From an uncultured Clostridia bacterium (lineage in GTDB: Bacteria > Bacillota > Clostridia > Oscillospirales > Acutalibacteraceae), in assembly GCA_946406145.1 (NCBI GenBank), contig CAMJJL010000013.1, forward strand, positions 1 to 44,232: a stretch of 44,232 bases of DNA, read 5' to 3'. The notes under the pieces were generated by a model that had not been told where the DNA came from, did not search any database, and worked only from the letters and a program-made list of their open reading frames with translations. Numbering within the stretch: position 1 is the stretch's first letter; every line of letters begins with the position of its first letter. This document shows positions 1 to 6,797 of this stretch, one piece after another. Made by a program: the position numbers and the translations under genes.

Positions 1-55
1 GCCGAACGGCATGTACGGTGGTGTGAGAGGGCGGATTATTTCCGCCCTACTCGAT
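1..55 (+). mobile_element. 3' end of a group II intron (domains V/VI), truncated by window edge
   Basis: The first 55 bases look like the tail of a bacterial group II intron. ATGTACGGTGGTGTGAGAG resembles the 3' strand of domain V. It is followed by a domain VI hairpin whose GGGCGG and CCGCCC arms enclose ATTATTT, then by CTACTCGAT, a common 3' terminus with a candidate branch-point adenosine. The rest of domain V and any reverse-transcriptase ORF would lie upstream of the window. The family assignment is from recognition of the motif, not from a covariance search. Confidence 0.72.
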
Positions 56-151
56 CATTCAAGTATTGTAATTGTGATAGCATATTCGCAAGTCTTGATT
101 TGCGTGAAATGTTGAAGGCTACCATAATTCTGCTGATTATTGGAGGCTGTT

Positions 152-754
152 ATGCACATTCCGTCATCCGATACCGTTGATATTGAAGTGTTGACCTTTG
201 CGGACGCGATGGTCAGCACCAACAATGATTATGATAAAAACCGTTGGCTGTATGTGCCTGATTTCTACAGCGAATACCGTTATATCCTCGGTACAAGAGG
301 GGAGAGGCCGCTGATCTGTATCGGCATCAATCCCTCTACCGCCGCTCCCGATGATCTGGATAATACGCTCAAATCGGTCGAACGGATCGCGTTGGCGAAC
401 GGCTTTGACAGCTTTATCATGTTCAACGTCTACGCCCAGCGCGCCACCAATCCCGATGATATGGAGCGTGAGTGCAATATGCTTCTCCATGAGGAGAACA
501 TGAAGGCATTTGACTATATCCTGGGCTTGAGCGATCAGCCTTCGATCTGGGCGGCATGGGGCAATATCATTGAGAAGCGAGCTTATCTGCCTGACTGTGT
601 GCGTTCAATGATCGAGCTCGGAACACAGCACAACGCAAAGTGGTATTCCGCCGGCAAGATCTCAAAAAAGGGGCATCCGCATCATCCGCTCTATCTGCGA
701 AAGGATACCCCTCTCGATCCCTTCGATATCGTGAACTATATTGATACTCTGTGA
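152..754 (+). CDS. DUF1643 domain-containing protein
   Basis: A 200-residue protein of the DUF1643 family, whose biochemical function is unknown. The family signatures are visible: GINPSTA near residue 60, an FNVYAQRATNP stretch near residue 95, and a C-terminal KGHPHHPLYLR block. The reading frame can be extended to a TTG at 140, but TGGAGG at 141-146 is a clean ribosome binding site 5 bases before the ATG at 152, so 152 is chosen. It stands alone just after the group II intron tail and ends at a strong bidirectional hairpin. DUF1643 genes often travel in accessory DNA, which fits the neighbouring intron, but codon use here does not obviously differ from the surrounding genes. Confidence 0.85.
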   Translation: MHIPSSDTVDIEVLTFADAMVSTNNDYDKNRWLYVPDFYSEYRYILGTRGERPLICIGINPSTAAPDDLDNTLKSVERIALANGFDSFIMFNVYAQRATNPDDMERECNMLLHEENMKAFDYILGLSDQPSIWAAWGNIIEKRAYLPDCVRSMIELGTQHNAKWYSAGKISKKGHPHHPLYLRKDTPLDPFDIVNYIDTL

Positions 755-765
755 TTTTTATAAGA

Positions 766-797
766 AATAAGACCTACCGATCGCGGTAGGTCTTATT
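766..797. terminator. Bidirectional rho-independent terminator
   Basis: A perfect 14-bp stem (AATAAGACCTACCG at 766-779 with its complement at 784-797) closes a 4-base loop. The AATAA/TTATT flanks are U-rich when read from either side. It lies 11 bases after the DUF1643 stop and 60 bases after the end of the convergent ACT gene, so it can end both transcripts. Confidence 0.85.
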
Positions 798-857
798 GTG
801 TATAAAGGTTATTGAGAATCTCGTAAGATCAATTGCGATTGAAGATGCTTCAATGGA

Positions 858-1289
858 TCACAATTTCGCCATTTCTTCTTCGGTGACGAGGGTAATACCG
901 TGGTCGGTGAGGATCTTTTCAGCGGCGGCGTTATCTTCGACACGGAGTACCACATATGCGAACTGCTTGGAAACGGTGATGAACGCGTACATATACTCGA
1001 TGTTGATGTTATTGTCCGCTAAGATCTTGACGACCTTTGCCAGCGCGCCGGGCTCATCCTGCACGGCTACGCCGACGACCTCGGTGATGGACACGAAAGC
1101 GTTCGCGTCATCCAGCGCCTGTTTTGCCTTGGCAATATCGGTGACGATCAGTCGGAAAATACCGAAATCATTGGTATCCGCAACGCTCATCGCGCGGATG
1201 TCCACGCCTGCCTTGGCGATCGCGTCGGTAACGGTGACGAGAGTGCCTTCACGGTTTTCTACAAAGATGGATAACTGTTTAATTGCCAT
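858..1289 (-). CDS. Tandem ACT-domain protein
   Basis: A 143-residue protein made of two ACT domains, roughly residues 4-68 and 70-138, with no catalytic domain. The second repeat has the typical DEPGALAKVVKILADNNINI ligand-loop/helix pattern. ACT domains bind small ligands, usually amino acids. GGAGT 6 bases before the ATG supports the start. It is the last gene of a minus-strand cluster encoding two aryl-CoA ligases and indolepyruvate:ferredoxin oxidoreductase. Standalone ACT proteins recur next to such genes in Clostridia, so a role sensing an aromatic amino acid or aryl compound is a reasonable inference. Nothing in the sequence identifies the ligand. Confidence 0.85.
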   Translation of the reverse strand: MAIKQLSIFVENREGTLVTVTDAIAKAGVDIRAMSVADTNDFGIFRLIVTDIAKAKQALDDANAFVSITEVVGVAVQDEPGALAKVVKILADNNINIEYMYAFITVSKQFAYVVLRVEDNAAAEKILTDHGITLVTEEEMAKL

Positions 1290-1354
1290 AATGTAACTCC
1301 TTATGATTGACGGTGGGGAGATTGACCTCCTGATAAATTCCGGATGTGCAGTGA

Positions 1355-2674
1355 TTATGTATGGATACCGAGCTTCTTGCGGTTATCGATGACTCTGACA
1401 GCCTTGCCTTCACTGCGCGCGATCGACTTCGGCGCGACCAGACGGATAACAGGGTTGATGCCGAGCATCTCCTTCATCGCGCTCTGGATCTTTTTCTCCT
1501 TCTTCGTGATGACCTGCGGCTTATCGGAGAAGTCCTCGGGCAGCATCTCGACACGGATCTCGAAGGTATCGGTGTTGTTCACACGGTCGATCAGGATCTG
1601 GTAGTTCGGCGCATAGCCCTTGTTCAACAGAACTGCCTCGATCTGACTGGGGAAGACGTTGACGCCGCGGATGATCATCATGTCATCAGAACGTCCCATC
1701 GGCTTGTGCATACGGATGAAGGTTCTGCCGCAAGAGCATTTTTCGCGCGAGAGGACAGTGATATCACGTGTGCGGTAACGGATCAGGGGGAACGCCTCTT
1801 TATCGAGTGAGGTGAACACCAGCTCACCCTTGCTGCCCTCGGGGAGCACTTCGCCGGTATCGGGATCGATAATCTCAGCATAAAAGTGATCCTCGTTGAT
1901 GTGCATACCGTTCTGCTCACAGCATTCAAACGCGACGCCGGGGCCGCTCGACTCGGTCAAGCCGTAGATATCATACGCTTTGATGCCCAGGCTGTTCTCG
2001 ATGTCGTGGCGCATTTCCTCTGTCCACGGCTCCGCGCCGAAGATACCTGCCTTGAGGCTGTTGTAGCCGGGCTTGTAGCCCTGTTCTTTCAGCGTTTCAC
2101 CGATATAAGCGGCATAGGAGGGCGTACAGCAAAGAATGCTGGCGTTGAGATCCATCATGAACTGGATCTGTCGATTGGTGTTGCCGCTCGACATGGGCAG
2201 GGTCAGACAGCCGACTTTATGGGAGCCGCCGTGCAGACCCGCGCCGCCGGTGAACAGTCCGTAACCGTAGGCCACCTGGACAACATCGCCTTTATCGCCG
2301 CCTGCCGCGACGATCGCTCTCGCGCAGCAGTCTTCCCACATATCAACGTCGTTCTGAGTATAGAACGCGACAACGCGTTTGCCGGTGGTACCGGAGGTAG
2401 AGTGGATACGTACACAGTTTTTGAGGTCGGTCGCGAGCATTCCGTAGGGATATGCTTCTCTCAGATCGTTTTTGCTCAGGAACGGCAGCTTGCTGATATC
2501 CTCCAGACAGGTGATATCCTCGGGCTTGACGCCTTTTTCATCCATCAGATTGCGATAGTATTCGACATTCTCGTATACGTAGCGCACCTGACGGATGAGC
2601 TTGTACTCCTGCAGCTTCTTGATCTCGTTGACCGGCATGGTCTCAGCATCGGGCTGATAGAATCGATTCTGCAT
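1355..2674 (-). CDS. paaK: Phenylacetate-CoA ligase family protein (AMP-forming)
   Basis: A 439-residue adenylate-forming enzyme of the PaaK type. These activate an aryl acid with ATP to an acyl-adenylate and transfer it to CoA. Visible motifs are the P-loop SGTTGK near residue 96, YGLTESSG near 238, YRTRDIT near 305 and RGVNVFPSQIE near 340, followed by the small C-terminal lid domain. The length is normal. AAGGA sits 8-9 bases before the ATG. A second PaaK-like gene lies at 5271-6572, and iorA/iorB lie between the two. The substrate (phenylacetate, indoleacetate or hydroxyphenylacetate) cannot be read from sequence. In fermentation the ligase could instead run towards free acid, but that is inference. 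Confidence 0.92.
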   Translation of the reverse strand: MQNRFYQPDAETMPVNEIKKLQEYKLIRQVRYVYENVEYYRNLMDEKGVKPEDITCLEDISKLPFLSKNDLREAYPYGMLATDLKNCVRIHSTSGTTGKRVVAFYTQNDVDMWEDCCARAIVAAGGDKGDVVQVAYGYGLFTGGAGLHGGSHKVGCLTLPMSSGNTNRQIQFMMDLNASILCCTPSYAAYIGETLKEQGYKPGYNSLKAGIFGAEPWTEEMRHDIENSLGIKAYDIYGLTESSGPGVAFECCEQNGMHINEDHFYAEIIDPDTGEVLPEGSKGELVFTSLDKEAFPLIRYRTRDITVLSREKCSCGRTFIRMHKPMGRSDDMMIIRGVNVFPSQIEAVLLNKGYAPNYQILIDRVNNTDTFEIRVEMLPEDFSDKPQVITKKEKKIQSAMKEMLGINPVIRLVAPKSIARSEGKAVRVIDNRKKLGIHT

Positions 2675-2702
2675 GGGGCTTCATCCTTTCTTTTATTTTT
2701 TC

Positions 2703-2711
2703 ATTATACCA
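2703..2711 (-). promoter_or_regulatory. Candidate extended -10 promoter for the downstream paaK-like gene
   Basis: Read on the minus strand this is TGGTATAAT, an extended -10 (TGnTATAAT), about 30 bases upstream of the paaK start at 2674. No good -35 box is visible. It would let the ligase and ACT gene be transcribed separately from iorAB. Confidence 0.45.
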
Positions 2712-2754
2712 AACTGCTTTTGCATGACATTATAAGGTGATAGTATATACAGAT

Positions 2755-2806
2755 TGTCATTGCGAAGCTCAGAATACTTGTGTTCTGAGCTGTGGCAATC
2801 TCAACC
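2755..2806 (+). repeat. Dispersed palindromic repeat, TCATTGCG...GGCAATCTCAACCGA family
   Basis: It begins TGTCATTGCGAAGCTCAG and ends GTGGCAATCTCAACCGA. The middle is an inverted repeat, CTCAGAA/TTCTGAG. Related copies lie at about 5224, 6756, 15597, 15645, 21025 (inverted) and, weakly, 41754. The outer ends (ATTGC...GCAAT) are also complementary, so the whole unit can fold. Confidence 0.75.
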
Positions 2807-2839
2807 GAAATACCGCTATCACCTGATCATCCATAATCT

Positions 2840-3409
2840 TCAGCAGTTATATCCCAAATCAAACGCTTTTTTGTTGATTGCAACAAACTGCGGCTTGACG
2901 CATTTTTCGATAGCGGTGAGCCATTTTTCCTTCGGCATATCAAAGTATTTGGCAAGTCTGCCCATCAGTACGATATTGCACGCTTTGGAGGAGCCTGCTT
3001 CATTTGCCAGCGCCAGTGCGTCGATATCATCCACATGGATACCCTTCGCCTTCATCTCATCGATGATCTTATCAGGATAGGCGGCAGAGCCGATAATGAC
3101 CGGCATGGGATCGATCTGCTGGGTGTTGACGATGATGGTACCGTCCTTCTTGAGGTTCTCCACATAACGAGCCGCCTCGATCTTCTCGAAGGATACGATG
3201 AAATCCGCTTCACCGTTTTCGATCACGGGGGAGTAGACCTTTTCGCCGAAGCGCACATAGGTGACGACGGAACCGCCGCGCTGGCTCATTCCGTGTACTT
3301 CGGATACTTTTACGTCATAGCCTTCATCGACCAGCAGTCTGCCGAGCAGCTTGGAAGCGAGCAGAGAACCCTGTCCGCCGACGCCGACGATCATAATATT
3401 CTTAGTCAT
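2840..3409 (-). CDS. iorB: Indolepyruvate:ferredoxin oxidoreductase, beta subunit
   Basis: A 189-residue gamma-type 2-oxoacid:acceptor oxidoreductase subunit. With IorA it oxidatively decarboxylates aryl pyruvates (from Trp, Phe and Tyr) to aryl-CoA, reducing ferredoxin; the reaction is reversible. The N-terminal IMIVGVGGQGSLLASKLLG is the family signature, followed by EVHGMSQRGGSVVTYVRFG. The frame runs further upstream, but the ATG at 3409 aligns with the family start and has GAGG 9 bases before it. The gene overlaps the end of iorA by 8 bases (ATGACTAA), so translation is probably coupled and the subunits made in equal amounts. Confidence 0.93.
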   Translation of the reverse strand: MTKNIMIVGVGGQGSLLASKLLGRLLVDEGYDVKVSEVHGMSQRGGSVVTYVRFGEKVYSPVIENGEADFIVSFEKIEAARYVENLKKDGTIIVNTQQIDPMPVIIGSAAYPDKIIDEMKAKGIHVDDIDALALANEAGSSKACNIVLMGRLAKYFDMPKEKWLTAIEKCVKPQFVAINKKAFDLGYNC

Positions 3410-5150
3410 TTGAGGGCACCTCGCTTTCAAACGCGTCAAAGGGACACAGCTGAGCGCATACGCCGCATCCGACGCAAAGGGTGGTATCGACAACGGCATG
3501 ACCGTCACGGAAGGAGATGGACGGACAGCCGAACTTCATACATTTCTTACAGCCGCGGCACTTCTCGGGATCGACGTAGAGCGGCTTTTTGGGTTTGACG
3601 TACTTCAAGAGAACACAGGGACGGCGCGAGATGATGACAGAGGGTTCGTTTTTGGCGAGCTCCTCTTTGAGTACCGTCTCACATTCCTCAAGGTGATACG
3701 GATCGACCACGCGCACGGAGTTGATGCCGATGCTGCGGCACAGATCCTCGAGGTTGACCTTGCCGGCGGGATCGCCCTTGATGGAGTAGCCGGTGGTCGG
3801 ATTCTGCTGATGACCCGTCATGCCGGTGATGGAGTTGTCGAGGATGATGACGGTGGAATTGCTCTGGTTATACGCGATGTTGATCAGACCGGTGACGCCG
3901 GAGTGCATGAAGGTGGAGTCGCCGATCACGCAGACGGTGCTGTTCTCCGTCTGATCGCCGCCTGCTTTGTTATAGCCGTGCAGACCGGATACCGACGCGC
4001 CCATGCAAAGGGTCATATCCAGTGCGTTCAAAGGCGGCGCCGCACCGAGGGTGTAGCAGCCGATATCGCCGAGTACGGTGATCTTGTTCTTCGCGAGAAC
4101 ATAGTACATACCTCTGTGAGGACAGCCGGAGCACATCATCGGAGGACGTACCGGGATCTCGGTGTCGAGGTTGAATACGGTTTTATCCGCCATCTCGAAC
4201 GCCTGCTCGATGCTCTTCTGGCTGAATTCGCCGAGGATCGAGAACTTGTCCTTGCCGATGACCTCAACGCCGATATTCCTGCAATGGGTTTCAATGATCG
4301 GATCGAGTTCTTCAATGACATAGACCTTGCCGGCCTTGGCGGCAAAATCCTTGATCAGTTTGACGGGCAGGGGATTGATCATGCCGAGCTTCAAAACAGC
4401 TACGCTGTCGCCGAACGCCTCTTTGACATACTGATAAGAGGTGGAGGAGGTGATGATACCGAAATCGCAATTCCCGTCGCCATCTTCTATGCGGTTGAGG
4501 GGAGAGGTCTCGGCGTATTCAATCAGCTTCTTGGTGCGCTGTTCGACAAACGGATGACGCTTGAGCGCGTTGCCGGGTGTCATGATGTATTTCTGTGGAT
4601 TCTTGGTATATTCTTTGGTGATCTCAGTACGCTCGCCCAGTTCAACGATACTCTGAGAATGTGCCACACGGGTACACATCTTGAGCATAACCGGGGTATC
4701 GAACTGCTCGGAGATCTCATACGCGAGCTTGGCATAATCCAGCGCTTCCTGAGAATCGGAGGGTTCAAGCATCGGGAGCTTAGCCGCGATCGCGTAATGA
4801 CGCGAATCCTGCTCATTCTGTGAGCTGTGCATGCCGGGATCATCGGCGACGCAGATGACGATACCTGCGTTGACGCCGGTGTAGGACATGGTGAACAGCG
4901 GATCGGCGGCGACGTTCAAGCCGACGTGCTTCATACAGCAGGCGGAACGCTTGCCGCGCAGCGCGGAGCCGAATGCCGCCTCCATCGCTACCTTTTCATT
5001 GGGTGCCCACTCGCAGTAGACGTCGTCGTATTTTGCGAAAAATTCGGTAATCTCAGTGCTGGGAGTGCCGGGATAACTGGAGATCACGGCACAACCGCCC
5101 TCATATAAGCCGCGCGAGACCGCGGCGTTACCGATCAATAAGTCTTTCAT
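3402..5150 (-). CDS. iorA: Indolepyruvate:ferredoxin oxidoreductase, alpha subunit
   Basis: A 582-residue large subunit. The N-terminal pyrimidine-binding half (about residues 1-190) is followed by the TPP/Mg binding half, with GDIGCYTLG near 365 and VIGDSTFMHSGVTGL near 410. A C-terminal two-cluster ferredoxin domain (about 527-575) has CRGCKKC and CVGCGVC motifs for 4Fe-4S clusters. This matches the usual IorA architecture and length. AAGGTGAG precedes the ATG. It lies in one strand order with paaK2 upstream and iorB overlapping downstream. Substrates are inferred from the family to be indolepyruvate, phenylpyruvate and hydroxyphenylpyruvate; pyruvate itself is not expected. Confidence 0.95.
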   Translation of the reverse strand: MKDLLIGNAAVSRGLYEGGCAVISSYPGTPSTEITEFFAKYDDVYCEWAPNEKVAMEAAFGSALRGKRSACCMKHVGLNVAADPLFTMSYTGVNAGIVICVADDPGMHSSQNEQDSRHYAIAAKLPMLEPSDSQEALDYAKLAYEISEQFDTPVMLKMCTRVAHSQSIVELGERTEITKEYTKNPQKYIMTPGNALKRHPFVEQRTKKLIEYAETSPLNRIEDGDGNCDFGIITSSTSYQYVKEAFGDSVAVLKLGMINPLPVKLIKDFAAKAGKVYVIEELDPIIETHCRNIGVEVIGKDKFSILGEFSQKSIEQAFEMADKTVFNLDTEIPVRPPMMCSGCPHRGMYYVLAKNKITVLGDIGCYTLGAAPPLNALDMTLCMGASVSGLHGYNKAGGDQTENSTVCVIGDSTFMHSGVTGLINIAYNQSNSTVIILDNSITGMTGHQQNPTTGYSIKGDPAGKVNLEDLCRSIGINSVRVVDPYHLEECETVLKEELAKNEPSVIISRRPCVLLKYVKPKKPLYVDPEKCRGCKKCMKFGCPSISFRDGHAVVDTTLCVGCGVCAQLCPFDAFESEVPSND

Positions 5151-5174
5151 TTTTATTAACTCACCTTCATGTAA

Positions 5175-5201
5175 ATGTAGGGGAGGGGCTTGCTCCTCCC
5201 G
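5175..5201. repeat. 27-bp GC-rich hairpin repeat, copy A
   Basis: It starts ATGTAGGGGAGGGG and ends CTCCTCCCG. An 8-bp stem (GGGAGGGG/CTCCTCCC, one G-T pair) closes on CTTG. Identical 27-bp copies lie at 18331-18357 and 21072-21098. This copy is in the gap between paaK2 and iorA. It is not followed by a T-run, so it is unlikely to be a simple terminator. Confidence 0.85.
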
Positions 5202-5223
5202 TTCCGTAAAAGCGGAATATAGA

Positions 5224-5266
5224 GGTTGAGATTCCCACGTCGGGATAAATCCCTCCTCGGAATGAC
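5224..5266 (-). repeat. Dispersed TCATTGCG-type repeat, inverted copy
   Basis: Read on the minus strand it begins TGTCATTCCGAGGAGGGATT and continues with GACGTGGGAATCTCAACC. It is a diverged, inverted member of the family seen at 2755 and 15597. It adjoins the end of the paaK-like gene at 5271. Confidence 0.65.
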
Positions 5267-5270
5267 ATTA

Positions 5271-6572
5271 TTATTCGTTTCTCAGGTCAACGATTCGCTT
5301 CGCCTTGCCCTGGAATCTCTCGAGCGTCTTGGGCGCGACCAGTGTGACCTTGGTTCTCAGCCCTAAGATGGATTGTAATTTCGCCTCGATGCGCTTCTTG
5401 AGACCGTCGAGCATCTGATAATTGTCGAGCAGCGTCTCATTGATGACCTCGACCTTGATCTCCAGGCTGTCGCGGTAATTCTTGCGTGTGATGTACAGCA
5501 TGTAGTGGGGCGCGATATCGGGGATGTTGATCAGGATGTTCTCGATCTGGGTCGGAAATACGTTGACGCCCTTGATGATCAGCATATCGTCGGTTCTGCC
5601 CATGGTCTTCGCCATTCTGCAATGGGTTCTGCCGCAGGAGCAGGGCTGATAATCGAGCTTAGTGATATCCTTGGTGCGGTATCTGAGCACCGGCATACCC
5701 TTGCGAGTCAGGGTAGTAACGACCAACTCGCCGACTTCACCCTCGCCGAGGCGCTTGCCGGTATCGGTGTCGATGATCTCGGGCAGGAAGTGATCCTCCG
5801 CAAAGTGCATGCCGTCACGCGCTTCACAGTCGCCGGAAACACCGGGACCTCCCAGCTCCGTCATGCCGTAGTTGTCGGATACGCGGATATTGAAGTTGTT
5901 CTCGATCTGCTCACGCATGGATACGGTACATGGCTCCGAGCCTAAGATGCCCAGACGCAGGCTGTAGTCGGACAGCGGATAGCCGGCTTCCTTCATCGCC
6001 TCAGAGAGGTACAGCGCGTAGGACGGTGTGGCTACGATGCCGGTAACGCCCCAGTCGCGCAGCATCATCAGCTGCTTTGCCGTGTTGCCGGAGGAAGCGG
6101 GGATGACGGTCGCGCCGAGCTTTTCCATACCGTAGTGCAGACCCAGAGCACCCGTGAACAGCCCGTAACCGAAGCTGATCTGGATGATATCGTCGGGAGT
6201 GACGCCGCCTGCGCATGCGACACGCGCGACGCAGTCCGACCAGATGTCGAGGTCTTCCTTGGTATAAACGCCGGTAGTGGGCTTGCCCGTCGTACCGGAA
6301 GAAGCATGGATACGCACGATATCCTTCATATCGGCAGCTACCAGACCGAAGGGATAATTATCTCTGAAATCGTCCTTGGTGGTGAAGGGAATGTATTCGA
6401 TATCGGAGAGCTGCTTGATCTTAGCGCCGTCCAGCACGCCGCAGTCGGTCAAACGCTGATGATACAGCGGTACGTTGTCATAGCAGTACTTGACCACCCA
6501 TTTCAGGCGTTCGAGCTGAATCGCTTCAATTTCTTTTCTCGGTAGAGTTTCGATGTCCTTTTGAAAAATCAT
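5271..6572 (-). CDS. paaK: Phenylacetate-CoA ligase family protein (second paralogue)
   Basis: A 433-residue PaaK-type aryl-CoA ligase, clearly paralogous to the product of 1355-2674 but well diverged from it. Motifs are SSGTTGKP near residue 91, YGMTELGGPG near 235, LRYRTKDIT near 300 and IKGVNVFPTQIE near 338. The frame can be opened 25 codons further upstream, but the ATG at 6572 starts MIFQKDIETLPRKEI, which matches the paralogue and has AGAGGA upstream. It is the first gene of the minus-strand cluster and has its own promoter at 6636-6664. Two ligases around one IOR suggest different aryl acids, or opposite directions of flux; this is inference. Confidence 0.92.
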   Translation of the reverse strand: MIFQKDIETLPRKEIEAIQLERLKWVVKYCYDNVPLYHQRLTDCGVLDGAKIKQLSDIEYIPFTTKDDFRDNYPFGLVAADMKDIVRIHASSGTTGKPTTGVYTKEDLDIWSDCVARVACAGGVTPDDIIQISFGYGLFTGALGLHYGMEKLGATVIPASSGNTAKQLMMLRDWGVTGIVATPSYALYLSEAMKEAGYPLSDYSLRLGILGSEPCTVSMREQIENNFNIRVSDNYGMTELGGPGVSGDCEARDGMHFAEDHFLPEIIDTDTGKRLGEGEVGELVVTTLTRKGMPVLRYRTKDITKLDYQPCSCGRTHCRMAKTMGRTDDMLIIKGVNVFPTQIENILINIPDIAPHYMLYITRKNYRDSLEIKVEVINETLLDNYQMLDGLKKRIEAKLQSILGLRTKVTLVAPKTLERFQGKAKRIVDLRNE

Positions 6573-6635
6573 TTTGTCAAATCCTCTTTTTCGATTTTGT
6601 ACGCACAGGATTCCTTGCGGCGTACATACATATTT

Positions 6636-6664
6636 ATTATAGCGCAAAAGAAGTCTAAAGGCAA
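6636..6664 (-). promoter_or_regulatory. Promoter for the paaK2-iorAB cluster
   Basis: On the minus strand TTGCCT (6664-6659) and TATAAT (6641-6636) are separated by 17 bases, which places transcription start near 6629, about 57 bases before the paaK2 ATG. The -35 box lies inside the loop of the terminator hairpin at 6646-6684, so the two signals are interleaved. Confidence 0.6.
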
Positions 6665-6684
6665 TAGTTCTTCAGACTTCTTTT
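6646..6684 (-). terminator. Terminator hairpin after the symporter gene
   Basis: The 11-base arms AAAAGAAGTCT (6646-6656) and AGACTTCTTTT (6674-6684) enclose a 17-base loop. Read on the minus strand, the second arm ends in TTTT. It lies about 115 bases past the symporter stop and would separate that operon from paaK2. Confidence 0.55.
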
Positions 6685-6755
6685 TGTCATATTGCTGATT
6701 ATATTGTTATAAAACGTAACCGTTGGTTACTATCGTAACGAAACCAATGATAAAT

Positions 6756-6797
6756 TGTCATTACGAGGAGCGGATGCGACGTGGTAATCTCAACCGA
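6756..6797 (+). repeat. Dispersed TCATTGCG-type repeat
   Basis: It reads TGTCATTACGAGGAGCGGAT then GCGACGTGGTAATCTCAACC. The outer ATTAC/GTAAT ends carry matching changes compared with the ATTGC/GCAAT ends of other copies, which suggests that pairing has been kept. It abuts the stop codon of the symporter gene. Confidence 0.75.

Noticed and set aside
112-140. TTGAAG-17-GATTAT as a promoter for the DUF1643 gene
   Set aside because: Transcription would begin at or inside the ribosome binding site, leaving no usable leader. The match to consensus is also weak.
1886-2740. A 284-codon open frame on the plus strand
   Set aside because: It is antisense to the paaK-like gene, which carries all ligase motifs.
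3498-4823. A 441-codon open frame on the plus strand
   Set aside because: It lies antisense to iorA, whose IOR motifs and ferredoxin clusters are unmistakable. The antisense protein has no recognisable motif and is a codon-bias shadow.
5151-5270. A riboswitch or T-box leader ahead of iorA
   Set aside because: The gap is filled by two dispersed repeats. I see no T-box sequence, specifier stem or conserved aptamer core.
6573-6647. A longer N-terminus for the second paaK-like protein
   Set aside because: The extra 25 codons would overlap the promoter's transcribed start region, lack a ribosome site and do not align with the paralogue.
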